64,000 nt of DNA, from contig NZ_CP036402.1 of the NCBI RefSeq assembly GCF_004322855.1, positions 3,534,001 through 3,598,000 of the forward strand. The letters run 5' to 3'. The notes under the pieces were generated by a model. It was not told the DNA's origin. It saw only the letters and a list, made by a program, of their open reading frames with translations, and did no database searches. The first letter of the stretch is position 1. The number at the start of each line of letters is the position of its first letter. Shown piece after piece: positions 17,243-26,635 of the stretch. This DNA comes from Egibacter rhizosphaerae (GTDB lineage: Bacteria > Actinomycetota > Nitriliruptoria > Euzebyales > Egibacteraceae). Made by a program: the position numbers and the translations under genes.

Positions 17243-19164
17243 GGTATCGCTGCAGTGGCTGTACGTCGTGATCGCGTCGGCAGGGGCAGCGCCCCGTCCG
17301 CGAGCATCGGGTCCAGGTCGTGGGCGGGACGCGGGTGCGAGAACAGGAATCCCTGCCCGCGTCGGCAGCCGACCTCGAGCAGCTGCGCGATGTGTCGGTG
17401 CGTCTCGATGCCCTCCGCGATCAGTGACAGGTCGAATGCGCGCGCCAGATCGGCCATCGCGTCGACGACGGCGCGATCGGCCGGGTCGGTCCCGAGATCC
17501 CGGACGAAGCTGCGGTCGATCTTGAGGAAGTCCACGGGCAGGCGCTTCAGCTGGCTCAGCGAGCTCTGCCCGGTCCCGAAGTCGTCGAGGGCCACGCTCA
17601 CGCCCAGGTTGCGCACCTCCCTGATCACCGAGACCGCGTGATCGACGTCCTGGAGCACGGCGTGTTCGGTCAGCTCGAGCGACAGGCGGCCCCGCAGCGG
17701 CCCGTGCGCCCGGCACTGGGCGAGGGTGTGGAGCAGGTCGCGGTTGCGCAGCTGCAACGGTGAGACGTTGACGCGCACGACGGCGTCCAGTCCGGGGATG
17801 CGCTCGTGCCACTCGGCGGCCTGCCGGCTCGCCTCGACCATCACCCAGCGGCCGATGTCGAGGATCATGCCGGAGCTCTCGGCCACCTCGATGAAGGCGT
17901 CCGCGGGCAACAGGCCGTGGCGGGGGTGCTGCCAGCGGACGAGCGCCTCGACGCCCAGGATCGCGCCGGTGTGCAGGTCGATCTCCGGCTGGTAGTGCAG
18001 CCGCAGCTCGTCCCGATCGATCGCACGTCGGAGCATGATCTGGAGGTCGCGCCGGGCCACCGTCTCGGCGCGGAGCGCATCGTCGAACACGACGACCTGG
18101 TCGCGCCCGTCGGTCTTCGCTCGGTGCAGCGCCGCGTCGGCGTCCGCGAGCAACTCGTCGGCGGTGGCGGTGCCGACCGACAGAGCCACGCCCGCGCTCA
18201 CGGTGCGGCGGAGCAGCTGGCCGGCGGCCCGGATCTCGGCGGTGGCGAGGCGGACGAGTCGCGTGGCGGCCTCGCGGGCGCTCTCCTCGTCGGCGAACCC
18301 GTCGAGCAGCACGACGAACTCGTCCCCGCCGAAGCGCGCCACGAAGTCGTCTGGTCGGCACGCGGCCTGCAGCCGTTCCGCGACGGTGACGAGCACCTCG
18401 TCCCCGGCCCGGTGGCCGAGCACGTCGTTGACGTCCTTGTGGTTGTCGAGGTCGATGAACAGCAGGGCGGCGGGCGACGTTCGGTGGGCGGCCTGCCGGC
18501 GCTGCAGCTCGGGGAACAAGAGGCGCCGGTTCGGCAGCCCCGTCAATGCGTCGTAGCTGGCCAGGACGTGCAGTTGTTCCTCGGCCTCGGTCCGTGCCCG
18601 CATCTGCGCGAGCAGCGAGGCGATCGCCCGCAGTGCCCCGACCTCGCGCTCGGACCACGGGCGATCGCCGAAGGCGATGAATCCGAGGACGCCGGTGGTC
18701 TGCTCCTCGTCGCAGAGCGGGACGACCGCGAGGGACACCTCCTCGACACCGGAGGCCTCTCGGACGCGCTCCTGATAGGAGGCGGGGGAGTCCCGGGGGC
18801 GCTGGATGAAGGGTTCGCCCAGGTGCTCGGTGGCCCGCCAGACGGCGTCGCTGTCGAACGGCACCTCCCCCAGGGGGTCGGGCTCGGGTACCGGTTCCCG
18901 CCGCGGGCACTCGTCGACGAGCACCGACATCCGACGCTCGTGGTCGTGGCGCCGCAGGAAGACGGTGTCGACACCGAAGTACTCCTGCAACACCCGCAAC
19001 GTGTCCGCGACGGCGGTGCCGGCGGTGTCGTGCCGGGCCGGCATCAAGCGGCTCGCGACCCGGACGACCAATTCGTCGAGCCCCGAGGGGCTGTCGGCCG
19101 GGGGGTCGTGGGTCGCGGGGCCCCCGGGGTGGGGCACCTCGGTCGCGCCGTTGCGGGGGCTCAT
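17239..19164 (-). CDS. GAF-GGDEF-EAL protein (c-di-GMP synthase/phosphodiesterase)
   Basis: 641-residue enzyme for the second messenger c-di-GMP. GAF sensor about residues 25-195. GGDEF domain about 200-365 with an intact GGDEF motif at 279-283 and an I-site RPDD (270-273) five residues before it, allowing product feedback. EAL domain about 385-630 with EAL at 406-408, and LDDFGTGQSSLS plus VDFLKIDRSF intact. Both activities therefore look possible. No membrane segment is present, so it is cytoplasmic. Same domain order as M. tuberculosis Rv1354c, and likewise next to an Rv1355c-like gene. It starts 81 nt after the GH13 gene ends on the same strand. Confidence 0.92.
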   Translation of the reverse strand: MSPRNGATEVPHPGGPATHDPPADSPSGLDELVVRVASRLMPARHDTAGTAVADTLRVLQEYFGVDTVFLRRHDHERRMSVLVDECPRREPVPEPDPLGEVPFDSDAVWRATEHLGEPFIQRPRDSPASYQERVREASGVEEVSLAVVPLCDEEQTTGVLGFIAFGDRPWSEREVGALRAIASLLAQMRARTEAEEQLHVLASYDALTGLPNRRLLFPELQRRQAAHRTSPAALLFIDLDNHKDVNDVLGHRAGDEVLVTVAERLQAACRPDDFVARFGGDEFVVLLDGFADEESAREAATRLVRLATAEIRAAGQLLRRTVSAGVALSVGTATADELLADADAALHRAKTDGRDQVVVFDDALRAETVARRDLQIMLRRAIDRDELRLHYQPEIDLHTGAILGVEALVRWQHPRHGLLPADAFIEVAESSGMILDIGRWVMVEASRQAAEWHERIPGLDAVVRVNVSPLQLRNRDLLHTLAQCRAHGPLRGRLSLELTEHAVLQDVDHAVSVIREVRNLGVSVALDDFGTGQSSLSQLKRLPVDFLKIDRSFVRDLGTDPADRAVVDAMADLARAFDLSLIAEGIETHRHIAQLLEVGCRRGQGFLFSHPRPAHDLDPMLADGALPLPTRSRRTATAAIP

Positions 19165-19245
19165 GTCGTGCCGGTCATCGGGTTCGCGCCCTGTCCCTGC
19201 TGATGTGGGGTCACGGTGGCGATTCTCGACTCCTGCGCGCCGAAC

Positions 19246-20838
19246 TTAACCGGTGAATGCTTCGTGGTGCAGCAGAACGCCCTGTGAGGGTTCGAGGTAG
19301 TCGCCGAAAGGGTGCCCCTCACCGCGCCGATCGCTGCCGATCACGACCGTCGCGTCGCCCGTGGTCTCCACCGAGCGTGGCGTCTCGGTCATGTTCACCA
19401 GCACGCTCCACCGCCCGTCGTCGCCGTGGCGCTCGAGGCCCAGGACCCCGCGAGGGGCGTCGTGGAGTTCCAGCGTGCCGTTGCGCAGCGCGTCACTGCG
19501 CCGTCGGACGGCCAGGAGGTCGCGGTAGAGGTGCAGGGTCGACGCCGGATCCTCGCGCTGGGCCGCGGCGCTGTGCCCCGCAGCGTCGGGTGGCCAGGGC
19601 AGCCAGGGCTGGCCGGCCCAGCCGTGCCCCGGGCCGGGGTCCCACGGGATAGGGGCCCGAGCACCGTCCCGTCCGCCCGGGTCGAGGCGCCGATCGGCCG
19701 CGACCTCGGCGTCGACCAGGCCGAGCTCCTCGCCCGCGAACAGGAACGGGGTGCCGCGCAGTGTCAGGAGCACGAGCGCGGCAGCCCGGGCGCGGGCGAG
19801 CGATCCGAGCCGTGTCCGATGCCGCGGTTCGTCGTGGTTGGACAGCACCCAGGTCGGCCACGCCTCGCGCGGCGGGTACGCCGCGAGGTTCGTGGCGATC
19901 ACGTCGTGCCAGACCCCCGCGTCCCACGGTGCCCGCAGCAGGGAGAAATCGAACGCGAGGGGCAGCCGTTCGCCGTGCTCGGCCCCGGCGCAGCAGTCCG
20001 CGATCGCCCCGGAGTCGTGGAGGTTGATCTCGCCGACCATCGTGCGATCCCCGCCGTAGGTGTCGAGGAGCGCACGGATTCGCTCGAGTCGCGGGTGGAG
20101 CCGTTCCGGCTCGTAGTGGAAACTCACCCGAGGCTCACCGGCGCTGTCGCGGGGATCGTCGGCGAGTGCCGGATCCTTGCCGATGAGGTGCACGACGTCG
20201 GCCCGAAAGCCGTCCACCCCACGATCGAGCCAGAAGCGCAGCCCGTCGAGTTGAGCGGCCTCGACCGCGGGGTGGTTCCAGTTCAGGTCCGGTTGCTGGG
20301 GAAGGAACAGGTGCAGGTACCACTGCGCGGTGGCCGCGTCCCATGTCCAGGCCGGACGGCTGGTGTCGAAGGTCGCGACCCACGCGTTGGGTGGACCGCC
20401 GTCGGGGGCCCCGTCGCGCCACACGTACCAGTCTCGGTGGGGGCTGTCGCGGCTCGCGCGGGCGCTCACGAACCACGGGTGACGATCGCTGGTGTGGTTG
20501 GGCACCCAGTCGAGCAGGACCCGCAGACCGCGGGCGTGTGCGTCCGCGAGGAGCGAGTCGAACGTCGCGAGGTCACCGAACAGGGGGTCGACGTCGGTGT
20601 GGTCGGCGACGTCGTAGCCGAAGTCCGCCATCGGCGACCGGTAGATGGGGGACAGCCAGAGGGCGTCGACGCCCAGCCACGCGAGATGGTCGAGGTGCCG
20701 GCGCACACCGTCGAGATCTCCGACGCCGTCGCCGCGGGTGTCGCAGAACGAGCGGGGATAGATCTGGTAGACGACGGCTTCGCGCCACCAGGGGGTCGGT
20801 GGGCCACTCGGCGTTGGCTCGCCAGCGCCGGTGATCAT
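19246..20838 (-). CDS. GH13 alpha-glucosidase / oligo-1,6-glucosidase
   Basis: 530-residue glycoside hydrolase of family 13, acting on alpha-linked glucosides (maltose, isomaltose, trehalose or sucrose types not separable here). The N-terminus has WWREAVVYQIYPRSF and GDGVGDLDGV, then DWVPNHTSDRHPWF. The catalytic Asp lies in GFRADVVHLIGK, the acid/base Glu in MVGEINLHD and the transition-state Asp in VLSNHDEPRH. No signal peptide is seen, so it is intracellular. The ATG at 20838 is used; upstream frame is Arg-rich and non-coding in look, and the Shine-Dalgarno is weak. Confidence 0.92.
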   Translation of the reverse strand: MITGAGEPTPSGPPTPWWREAVVYQIYPRSFCDTRGDGVGDLDGVRRHLDHLAWLGVDALWLSPIYRSPMADFGYDVADHTDVDPLFGDLATFDSLLADAHARGLRVLLDWVPNHTSDRHPWFVSARASRDSPHRDWYVWRDGAPDGGPPNAWVATFDTSRPAWTWDAATAQWYLHLFLPQQPDLNWNHPAVEAAQLDGLRFWLDRGVDGFRADVVHLIGKDPALADDPRDSAGEPRVSFHYEPERLHPRLERIRALLDTYGGDRTMVGEINLHDSGAIADCCAGAEHGERLPLAFDFSLLRAPWDAGVWHDVIATNLAAYPPREAWPTWVLSNHDEPRHRTRLGSLARARAAALVLLTLRGTPFLFAGEELGLVDAEVAADRRLDPGGRDGARAPIPWDPGPGHGWAGQPWLPWPPDAAGHSAAAQREDPASTLHLYRDLLAVRRRSDALRNGTLELHDAPRGVLGLERHGDDGRWSVLVNMTETPRSVETTGDATVVIGSDRRGEGHPFGDYLEPSQGVLLHHEAFTG

Positions 20839-21182
20839 CGCGGCCCCGCGCACACGTCCTGCGAGAGGACCTCGTCGGGGGCGAGCGCGGCGCCGAGGTC
20901 GGTCCCGCACCCGGCGCGGTGGGCGACGGTCGGTCGGTGTCGCACGGATGCTCCTTGTCGCCGACGGTGGGCTCGTCCGCGGCGCACCGGCGATCGGTCC
21001 GAGTGGCGGGTACGGCGTCTCGTCTCGGGCACGGATGTGCCCAGCTGCGGTCACGGCGATGCCCGGATCCCGGCGCGGAACCTCCCCCGCCGGGTCGTGA
21101 ACGCGCGTCGGACCTGCGCCCCTTCGGCGACGGGATGTGGTTCCATGGGGTGACGGAGCCCACCGCGTGCGAGAGAGGAATC
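20839..21182. other. Intergenic region between GH13 and LysM lipoprotein genes
   Basis: 344 bp between divergent genes with no convincing reading frame. It should hold both promoters, but no strong -35/-10 pair, repeat or riboswitch pattern was recognised. The lipoprotein start is preceded by GAGAGAGGAATC. Confidence 0.4.
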
Positions 21183-21625
<443 letters not shown>

Positions 21626-21629
<4 letters not shown>

Positions 21630-22093
21630 CCGCCGCAGCGCGCCTGCCACACGTCGCCGATTCGCTCGCTGACGGTCGTGTAGCCGCGGTCGTCGGCGTC
21701 CCAGGCGACGCGTTCGGTGTCGAACGACCCGAGCCGTTCGGGGGCCGCGCACACGTCGACCGCCTCGTCGGAGGGCGGGGTGGTTCCGTTCGGGGAGGGC
21801 TCGCTCGCTGCGCCGTCACGCTTGGTGACGTCTTCGTTGGGATCCTCCGCGGGCGTGCACGCGCCCACGAGCAACAGGGCGAGGGCCACGAGGGCGCAGC
21901 CGAGCTCCCGCGTCGTACGTCGTGGGTGCGTTGGATGCCTCGACGACCATGGGAGGCCGGGACGCGCCCAATCACGGGGAAGGAGTCCGGGGCGTCCCTG
22001 CCCATCCCGCCTGGGCAGGGACACCCCGTTCCCAGGTAGCCCGCCATTACCTGGAGTGATGAAAGCATGCCCAACACACTGTGACGTGACCAT
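21626..22093 (-). CDS. Small secreted lipoprotein, start uncertain
   Basis: The C-terminal 90 residues look real: a hydrophobic stretch ending LLLVGAC is a lipobox, followed by a Ser/Thr/Pro-rich acidic spacer and a short domain with two Cys (VCAAPERLG ... WQARCGG). The function is unknown. The start is unclear: ATG 22093 has CGAGG upstream but gives an odd 65-residue leader, while GTG 22024 lies inside a strong hairpin. No start codon is found closer to the signal sequence, so the true leader may be shorter with a non-standard start, or the upstream part is a structured leader RNA. Confidence 0.55.
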
Positions 22094-22146
22094 GCCTCGT
22101 TAGGGTCCTTCTGGGTAGTCGGTCCGAACCACCCCGAGATGGTCAC
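21989..22146. ncRNA. Candidate structured leader: three hairpins in tandem
   Basis: Inverted repeats: 21989-22003 with 22013-22027 (15 bp, one G-U in the minus-strand RNA, 9-nt loop); 22032-22038 with 22048-22054 (7 bp, CCAGGTA/TACCTGG, 9-nt loop); and GTGACCAT 22086-22093 with ATGGTCAC 22139-22146, extended by CTCG/CGAG. On the minus strand both 9-nt loops display GGCGGG. They precede the small lipoprotein gene. No known riboswitch class was recognised; function is inference. Confidence 0.35.
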
Positions 22147-22448
22147 ATCAGAGCAGTCGGTCGCCTAGTCATCCGATGACGGCTCCCCGTTGCGGGTGCA
22201 CCGCTGGGCCGGAGGGACGAGGGCGCGCGGGGTCGGGGGCGGGCACGGGTCCCATCGGCACTGTTTTGACACGGTGTCCAGTTAGGTCGGTACGGTGGTG
22301 GAACCATGCCAGCTTGCCGCCACCACGATCTTCGCGGGCGGTCGCGCTCCGATGCGCGGGCGCGCCTGTGCTCGCGACCGCGATCAGCGTCCGCACAGTC
22401 GGAACGTGCGCCCTCGCGCCGCCGTCGGGAAACGCGCGGGGGTGCTGC
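22094..22448. promoter_or_regulatory. Intergenic region and possible promoter of the RND exporter gene
   Basis: 355 bp between divergent genes. TTGACA (22266-22271) and TACGGT (22291-22296) form a possible promoter with a 19-bp spacer. It overlaps the small palindrome GACACGGTGTC (22268-22278), a possible repressor site. About 150 nt of untranslated leader would precede the exporter. Confidence 0.35.
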
Positions 22449-25400
22449 GTGAGGTGGATCCTGGCACTCATGGCCCGAGGGGTCTCCCGCCATCCGGGCC
22501 TGATGATCCTCGTCGTCGCCGTCGGCAGCGTCGTCTTCGGGGCGCTGGGGACCCAGCAGGAGGTCGAGACCGACATCGCGGAGTTCTCGGCCGACAGCGA
22601 GACCTCCCGCATCTTCGATCGGGTCGAGGAGGACTTCGGCGGCCGGGGCGGCTCGATCCAGGTGATCGTCGACGCGGGGCCGGGCGGCAACGTCCTGACC
22701 GCCGACGGTCTGCAGGCGGCCGAACGAATCGTCGACGTGGTGGAGGAGACGCCCGAGGTCGAGGCGGCACTGCAGGAGGACACCGAGCGGTCGCCCGCCA
22801 TCGTGACGTACGCCGCGCCGCTGCTCGGGCAGGTCGAGGTGTACGACCTCGACGTCGACGAACTGACCGACAGCTTCGTGGACGCGATCGTCGACGACGT
22901 CCTCGACTCGGGGCAGGGCGACCAGATGGGCAGCCTGCTCTCCGACGACCTTGACGAGCGCGGCGACGGGGCGACCGCGCGCGGGGGGCTGGTCTCGATC
23001 TCGCTGGAGCCGGGGCTCGAGCAGCAGCAGGCGCGGGAGGCGGGGCTCGCGCTCGTCGACGCACTCGAGGCCGCGGACTTCGAGTGGATCTCCGCCGACG
23101 CCTTCAGCTTCGAGATCCTGTCCGAGGACATCGAGGACGGGATGCTCGACGACCTCCCGATCCTCATGGGCGTGAGCTTCGCGCTCATCATCGTGATCCT
23201 GTCGTTCCTGTTCCGGCGTGCGAGCGACGTCGTGCTCGGCGTCGGCGGGCTGGTCCTCACGATCTTGTGGATGCAGGGGATCGCGGTGCTGCTCGGGCCC
23301 GGCTACCTCGAGCTCACCGGACCGTTCAACCAGATCGCGATCGCGGTCCCGGTCCTGCTCATCGGGCTCGGGATCGACTACAGCGTCCATCTGAACGCGC
23401 GCTACCAGGAGGAGCGACGAGCCGGAGCACCGGGCGCCGACGCCGCCTCCACCGCCGTGCGGACGGTGGGGGTGGCGCTGCTCCTGGCCACCATCACGAC
23501 CGTGATCGGGTTCCTCTCGAACCTCGCGACCCCGTTGCCGCCCATCGCCGACTTCGGCGCGTTCGCCGCGGGCGGCATCGCCTCGGCGTTCGTCGTGATG
23601 GGCCTGCTCGTCCCGAGCACCCGCACCCTGCTCGACCGCCGGCGCGACCGGCAGGCCACGGCTCCGGCCGCGCCTTCGGGCACGGAGCGCCAGACCGCGG
23701 CCCCCGCCAGCGGCTCGCCGGTCGACGCGGTCGCGCAGCTGCCGGCACGCGCGCCCGTGCTCTCCCTCGTGGCCGCCGCGCTCCTCGCCGCGCTCGCCGG
23801 ATGGTTCGCCGTCGGCATCGACACCTCGTTCAGCCAGGACGAGTTCATCCCCGGCGACTCCGACGCGGCCGAGCTGCTCGACCGCCAGGAGGACCTGTTC
23901 GGTGGCGACGTCTCGGAGGAGACGTTCGTGCTCGTGGACGGGGACCTTCGCGATCCAGGGGTCCTGCAGGCGATGCAGCAGGTCCAGGAGGACCTCGCGT
24001 CCGTCGACGACGTCAACACCCGCGGGGACGCAGCGGACGTCCGCAGCCCCTTCTCGGTGCTCGAGAACCTCGACCGGCAGATCGACGCGGCCCAGCAGCA
24101 ACTGTCCGCGCAACTGCAACTGTTCGCCGATCCCGAGGCCGGGGCCGAGGAGCTGCCGCTGCCCACCGATCTCACCGTCGACGATCTTCCCGACGCGCTG
24201 CTCGAGGACGAGCTCGAGGACGGGGAGGAGCTCACCGGCGACGAGCTGGGCGGGGACGTCCCGCTCGACGAGGTCGACCTCGACGCGCTGGAGGACCGGC
24301 TGCCGAGCGGCGTCACCGCCGAGGACGCGCTGCTGTCGGTCGTCCCCGGGGCGGAGCTCGCGGGAGAGCTCCGGGCAGGCTTCGCCGAGCAGCTCGAGGA
24401 CGAGGGGCCCGAGGGCGTGAGCGACGAGCACCTCGAGACCCTCGCCGATCTCGATCCCGAGGAGCTCGACACGGCGACGCTCGAGGCGCACGGCTACCCG
24501 CTCGACGAGCTGGACGACTCCACCCGGGACCTGCTCGACGCCGCCGGTCGAATGGGCGAACTCGGCTGGACGGGTGACGGTGTGGCTGACGACGCGGACG
24601 TGGAGGGCCTCTACGCCCTGACGCGGGAGCTCCTCGGCGCCGACCTCGACTCGGTCCTCACCGAGGACGGTGGCGCGGGGCTGCTGATCGTCTCGAGCCA
24701 GGCCGGCGAGGAGGAGGCGGAGGCTCTCGCGGCCACGATCCGGGCCGAGCTGGAGCCCCTGACCGCGACGGGCGCGCAGGCAGTCGTGGCGAGCGAGCAG
24801 TTGCTGATCAGCGAGACGCTCGACGAGCTGACCAACGCCCAGGTCGGCGCGATCGTGATCAGCCTCGGTGCTGCCCTCGTGCTGCTGGTCGTCTACTACG
24901 CCGCCACCGCTCGCCGGCCGATGCTCGGGGTGGTGACGATGATCCCGCCGATCCTCGCGGTGCCGCTGATCTTGGGGTCGATGCGGGTCGTGGGCCTCGC
25001 GTTCAACGCCCTCACCGCGACGGTCGCCTCGATCGCGGTCGGGATCGGGGTGCCGTACGGCATCCACCTCACGAACCGCTACCTCGAGCAGCGCGGGGCC
25101 GGTGCCGACATCGCGGGGACGATCCACCAGACCGTGAGCAACACCGGTGCCGCGCTGATCGGTTCCGCGGTGACGACCGCGTCGGCGTTCGGCGTGCTCG
25201 GGCTGTCGAACCTCGAGCCGATCCGCCAGTTCGGGATCGTCACCTCGATCACGATCCTCTACGCCCTGATCGCCGCGATCGTGGCCGAGACGAGCGGCCT
25301 GGTGCTGTGGGACCGCTATCACCGCTGGAGGGACCGGCGCCGTCGGGGGGCGGCACCCGCGGGGACGACGCCGCCCGATGCCGCGTGGGACGGAACCTCC

Positions 25401-25487
25401 GAGCTCGACGCGCCGCCCGAACCGGTCCGGCCCGGTCCCGTGGCGCGCACGCAACAGGCGCCCGAGGCCGCGGGTGGGCAGACATGA
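22449..25487 (+). CDS. RND superfamily (MMPL-type) exporter
   Basis: 1012-residue membrane transporter, proton-driven export of an unknown lipid or hydrophobic compound. It has two repeated halves: one membrane helix, a large external loop, then five helices (ILMGVSFALIIVILSFLFRRA, IAIAVPVLLIGLGIDYSVHLN; and second half IVISLGAALVLLVVYYAA, ATVASIAVGIGVPYGIHLTNRY). The GIDYSVH/GVPYGIH segments are the conserved TM4 region. The external loop of half two is extremely acidic and much longer than half one. GTG 22449 with GGGGG upstream is chosen; the frame opens earlier at 22176 in non-coding-looking sequence. ATGA overlap with the next gene. Confidence 0.88.
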   Translation: MRWILALMARGVSRHPGLMILVVAVGSVVFGALGTQQEVETDIAEFSADSETSRIFDRVEEDFGGRGGSIQVIVDAGPGGNVLTADGLQAAERIVDVVEETPEVEAALQEDTERSPAIVTYAAPLLGQVEVYDLDVDELTDSFVDAIVDDVLDSGQGDQMGSLLSDDLDERGDGATARGGLVSISLEPGLEQQQAREAGLALVDALEAADFEWISADAFSFEILSEDIEDGMLDDLPILMGVSFALIIVILSFLFRRASDVVLGVGGLVLTILWMQGIAVLLGPGYLELTGPFNQIAIAVPVLLIGLGIDYSVHLNARYQEERRAGAPGADAASTAVRTVGVALLLATITTVIGFLSNLATPLPPIADFGAFAAGGIASAFVVMGLLVPSTRTLLDRRRDRQATAPAAPSGTERQTAAPASGSPVDAVAQLPARAPVLSLVAAALLAALAGWFAVGIDTSFSQDEFIPGDSDAAELLDRQEDLFGGDVSEETFVLVDGDLRDPGVLQAMQQVQEDLASVDDVNTRGDAADVRSPFSVLENLDRQIDAAQQQLSAQLQLFADPEAGAEELPLPTDLTVDDLPDALLEDELEDGEELTGDELGGDVPLDEVDLDALEDRLPSGVTAEDALLSVVPGAELAGELRAGFAEQLEDEGPEGVSDEHLETLADLDPEELDTATLEAHGYPLDELDDSTRDLLDAAGRMGELGWTGDGVADDADVEGLYALTRELLGADLDSVLTEDGGAGLLIVSSQAGEEEAEALAATIRAELEPLTATGAQAVVASEQLLISETLDELTNAQVGAIVISLGAALVLLVVYYAATARRPMLGVVTMIPPILAVPLILGSMRVVGLAFNALTATVASIAVGIGVPYGIHLTNRYLEQRGAGADIAGTIHQTVSNTGAALIGSAVTTASAFGVLGLSNLEPIRQFGIVTSITILYALIAAIVAETSGLVLWDRYHRWRDRRRRGAAPAGTTPPDAAWDGTSELDAPPEPVRPGPVARTQQAPEAAGGQT

Positions 25488-26059
25488 GCGAGGTCGCCCG
25501 GGGTGGCCTCGCGCTGACCGGTGCGGCGCTCGTCGCCGCGGCGCTCGGCGCGCTGGAGGGCCCGTGGTGGACGGTGCCGCTCGGGCTCGTGGCGGCGTTC
25601 CGGCCGGCCGAACCCACGGATCCGGCGGGTGGGCCGGCCCATCGCGCGGTCGCGGTCATCGCGGGTGGCGTGGTCAGCACGGTCGGTCTCGCGCTCGCGC
25701 CCGACGACGCCGGAGCGGTCGGTCTCGCGCTCGCCGCTGCCGTCCCGCTGCTCATCGCGGGCGCGGTGCTGCTGCTCTCCGGCGGCCGGGTCGGGCTCGT
25801 GCCGTTCGTGGCGGGTGTCGTGGCGGTGGCCGCGGCGCCGGGGGCACCGCTCGTGGCCGCGCTGTCGGCGGGAGCCGGCCTCGCCGGGGGGTTCCTGGTC
25901 GCGACCGTCGTGGACCTCGCGATGCTGGCCCGTGCCCGTCGTCGGCAGCCGTGGCCGCTGACCCGCGGCGCGCACGGGGGGTCTCCTCCGGACGGGCTCG
26001 CGGAGCCGCGCTTGCCCGGCGAGGAGTCCGAGGACGGTGAACCCCCCGCGCGAGGCTGA
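25484..26059 (+). CDS. Ala/Gly/Val-rich integral membrane protein
   Basis: 191 residues, translationally coupled to the RND exporter (ATGA overlap). About four to five hydrophobic segments (GGLALTGAALVAAALGA, AVAVIAGGVVSTVGLALA, AAAVPLLIAGAVLLLSG, GLVPFVAGVVAVAAA, GGFLVATVVDLAML) and a hydrophilic Pro-rich C-tail. No family recognised; it is probably an accessory of the exporter. Confidence 0.7.
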   Translation: MSEVARGGLALTGAALVAAALGALEGPWWTVPLGLVAAFRPAEPTDPAGGPAHRAVAVIAGGVVSTVGLALAPDDAGAVGLALAAAVPLLIAGAVLLLSGGRVGLVPFVAGVVAVAAAPGAPLVAALSAGAGLAGGFLVATVVDLAMLARARRRQPWPLTRGAHGGSPPDGLAEPRLPGEESEDGEPPARG

Positions 26060-26089
26060 GCCCCCACGTCGATGGGGCGGGCGTCGAAG

Positions 26090-26563
26090 CTAGGCGGCCA
26101 CCTCGGCCGTTCGCGCGCCGCTCGCGCGCAACAGCTCCCCGGGCGGGATCGGGAAGACCGCCTGGGGCGTGCCCGCCGCCGCCCACACGGTCTCGTGGTC
26201 GAGCAGGTCGCGGTCGGCGAGCACCGGCAGCGGGATGGCGTGACCGAACGGCGGGGTTCCACCGATCGGGAACCCCGTGGCGTTCCGTGCTTCGTCGGGG
26301 GTCGCCATACGCACCCCGCTCCTGTCCAGCGCCCGGCCGACGAGGGTCTCGTCGAGCCGTTTGGCACCACTGCACAGCACGAGCGCGGGGCCGTCGTCCG
26401 TGGTGACCACCAGGCTCTTGCAGATCGCCGCGACCTCGCAGCCGATGGCCGCGGCGGCATCGGCCGCGGTGCGGGTGCCGTCGGGGAAGGTCACGACCTC
26501 CACCGAGATCCCGAACTCGCTCGCTGCAGCGACCACCCGTGCGGGGGCATCCCGTTCGCTCAT
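26090..26563 (-). CDS. YbaK/EbsC-family aminoacyl-tRNA deacylase
   Basis: 157-residue single-domain trans-editing protein that hydrolyses mischarged aminoacyl-tRNA (Cys-tRNA-Pro or related). Family features: ICKSLVVTTDDGPALVLCSG with the conserved Lys, and GFPIGGTPPFGHAIPLPV. Convergent with the RND operon (30-nt gap) and divergent from the maleylacetate reductase gene. The exact tRNA specificity is not predictable. Confidence 0.88.
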   Translation of the reverse strand: MSERDAPARVVAAASEFGISVEVVTFPDGTRTAADAAAAIGCEVAAICKSLVVTTDDGPALVLCSGAKRLDETLVGRALDRSGVRMATPDEARNATGFPIGGTPPFGHAIPLPVLADRDLLDHETVWAAAGTPQAVFPIPPGELLRASGARTAEVAA

Positions 26564-26635
26564 GCGGGCAGTCTACGGTGAGCGGACACGCGTTCGTTCG
26601 ATGCCGGCCACGCGGAGCCGACGGAAGGGGACTCG

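Noticed and set aside
17187-19245. c-di-GMP riboswitch near the GGDEF-EAL gene
   Set aside because: No GEMM core sequence was recognised in the short gaps on either side.
20839-21182. c-di-AMP riboswitch upstream of the LysM lipoprotein
   Set aside because: LysM and wall genes often have this element, but the conserved core was not found in the region.
22143-25454. 1103-codon open frame on the minus strand opposite the RND exporter
   Set aside because: Arg/Glu/Asp/His-rich with no domain; a GC-rich shadow of the exporter, which has clear membrane helices and RND motifs.
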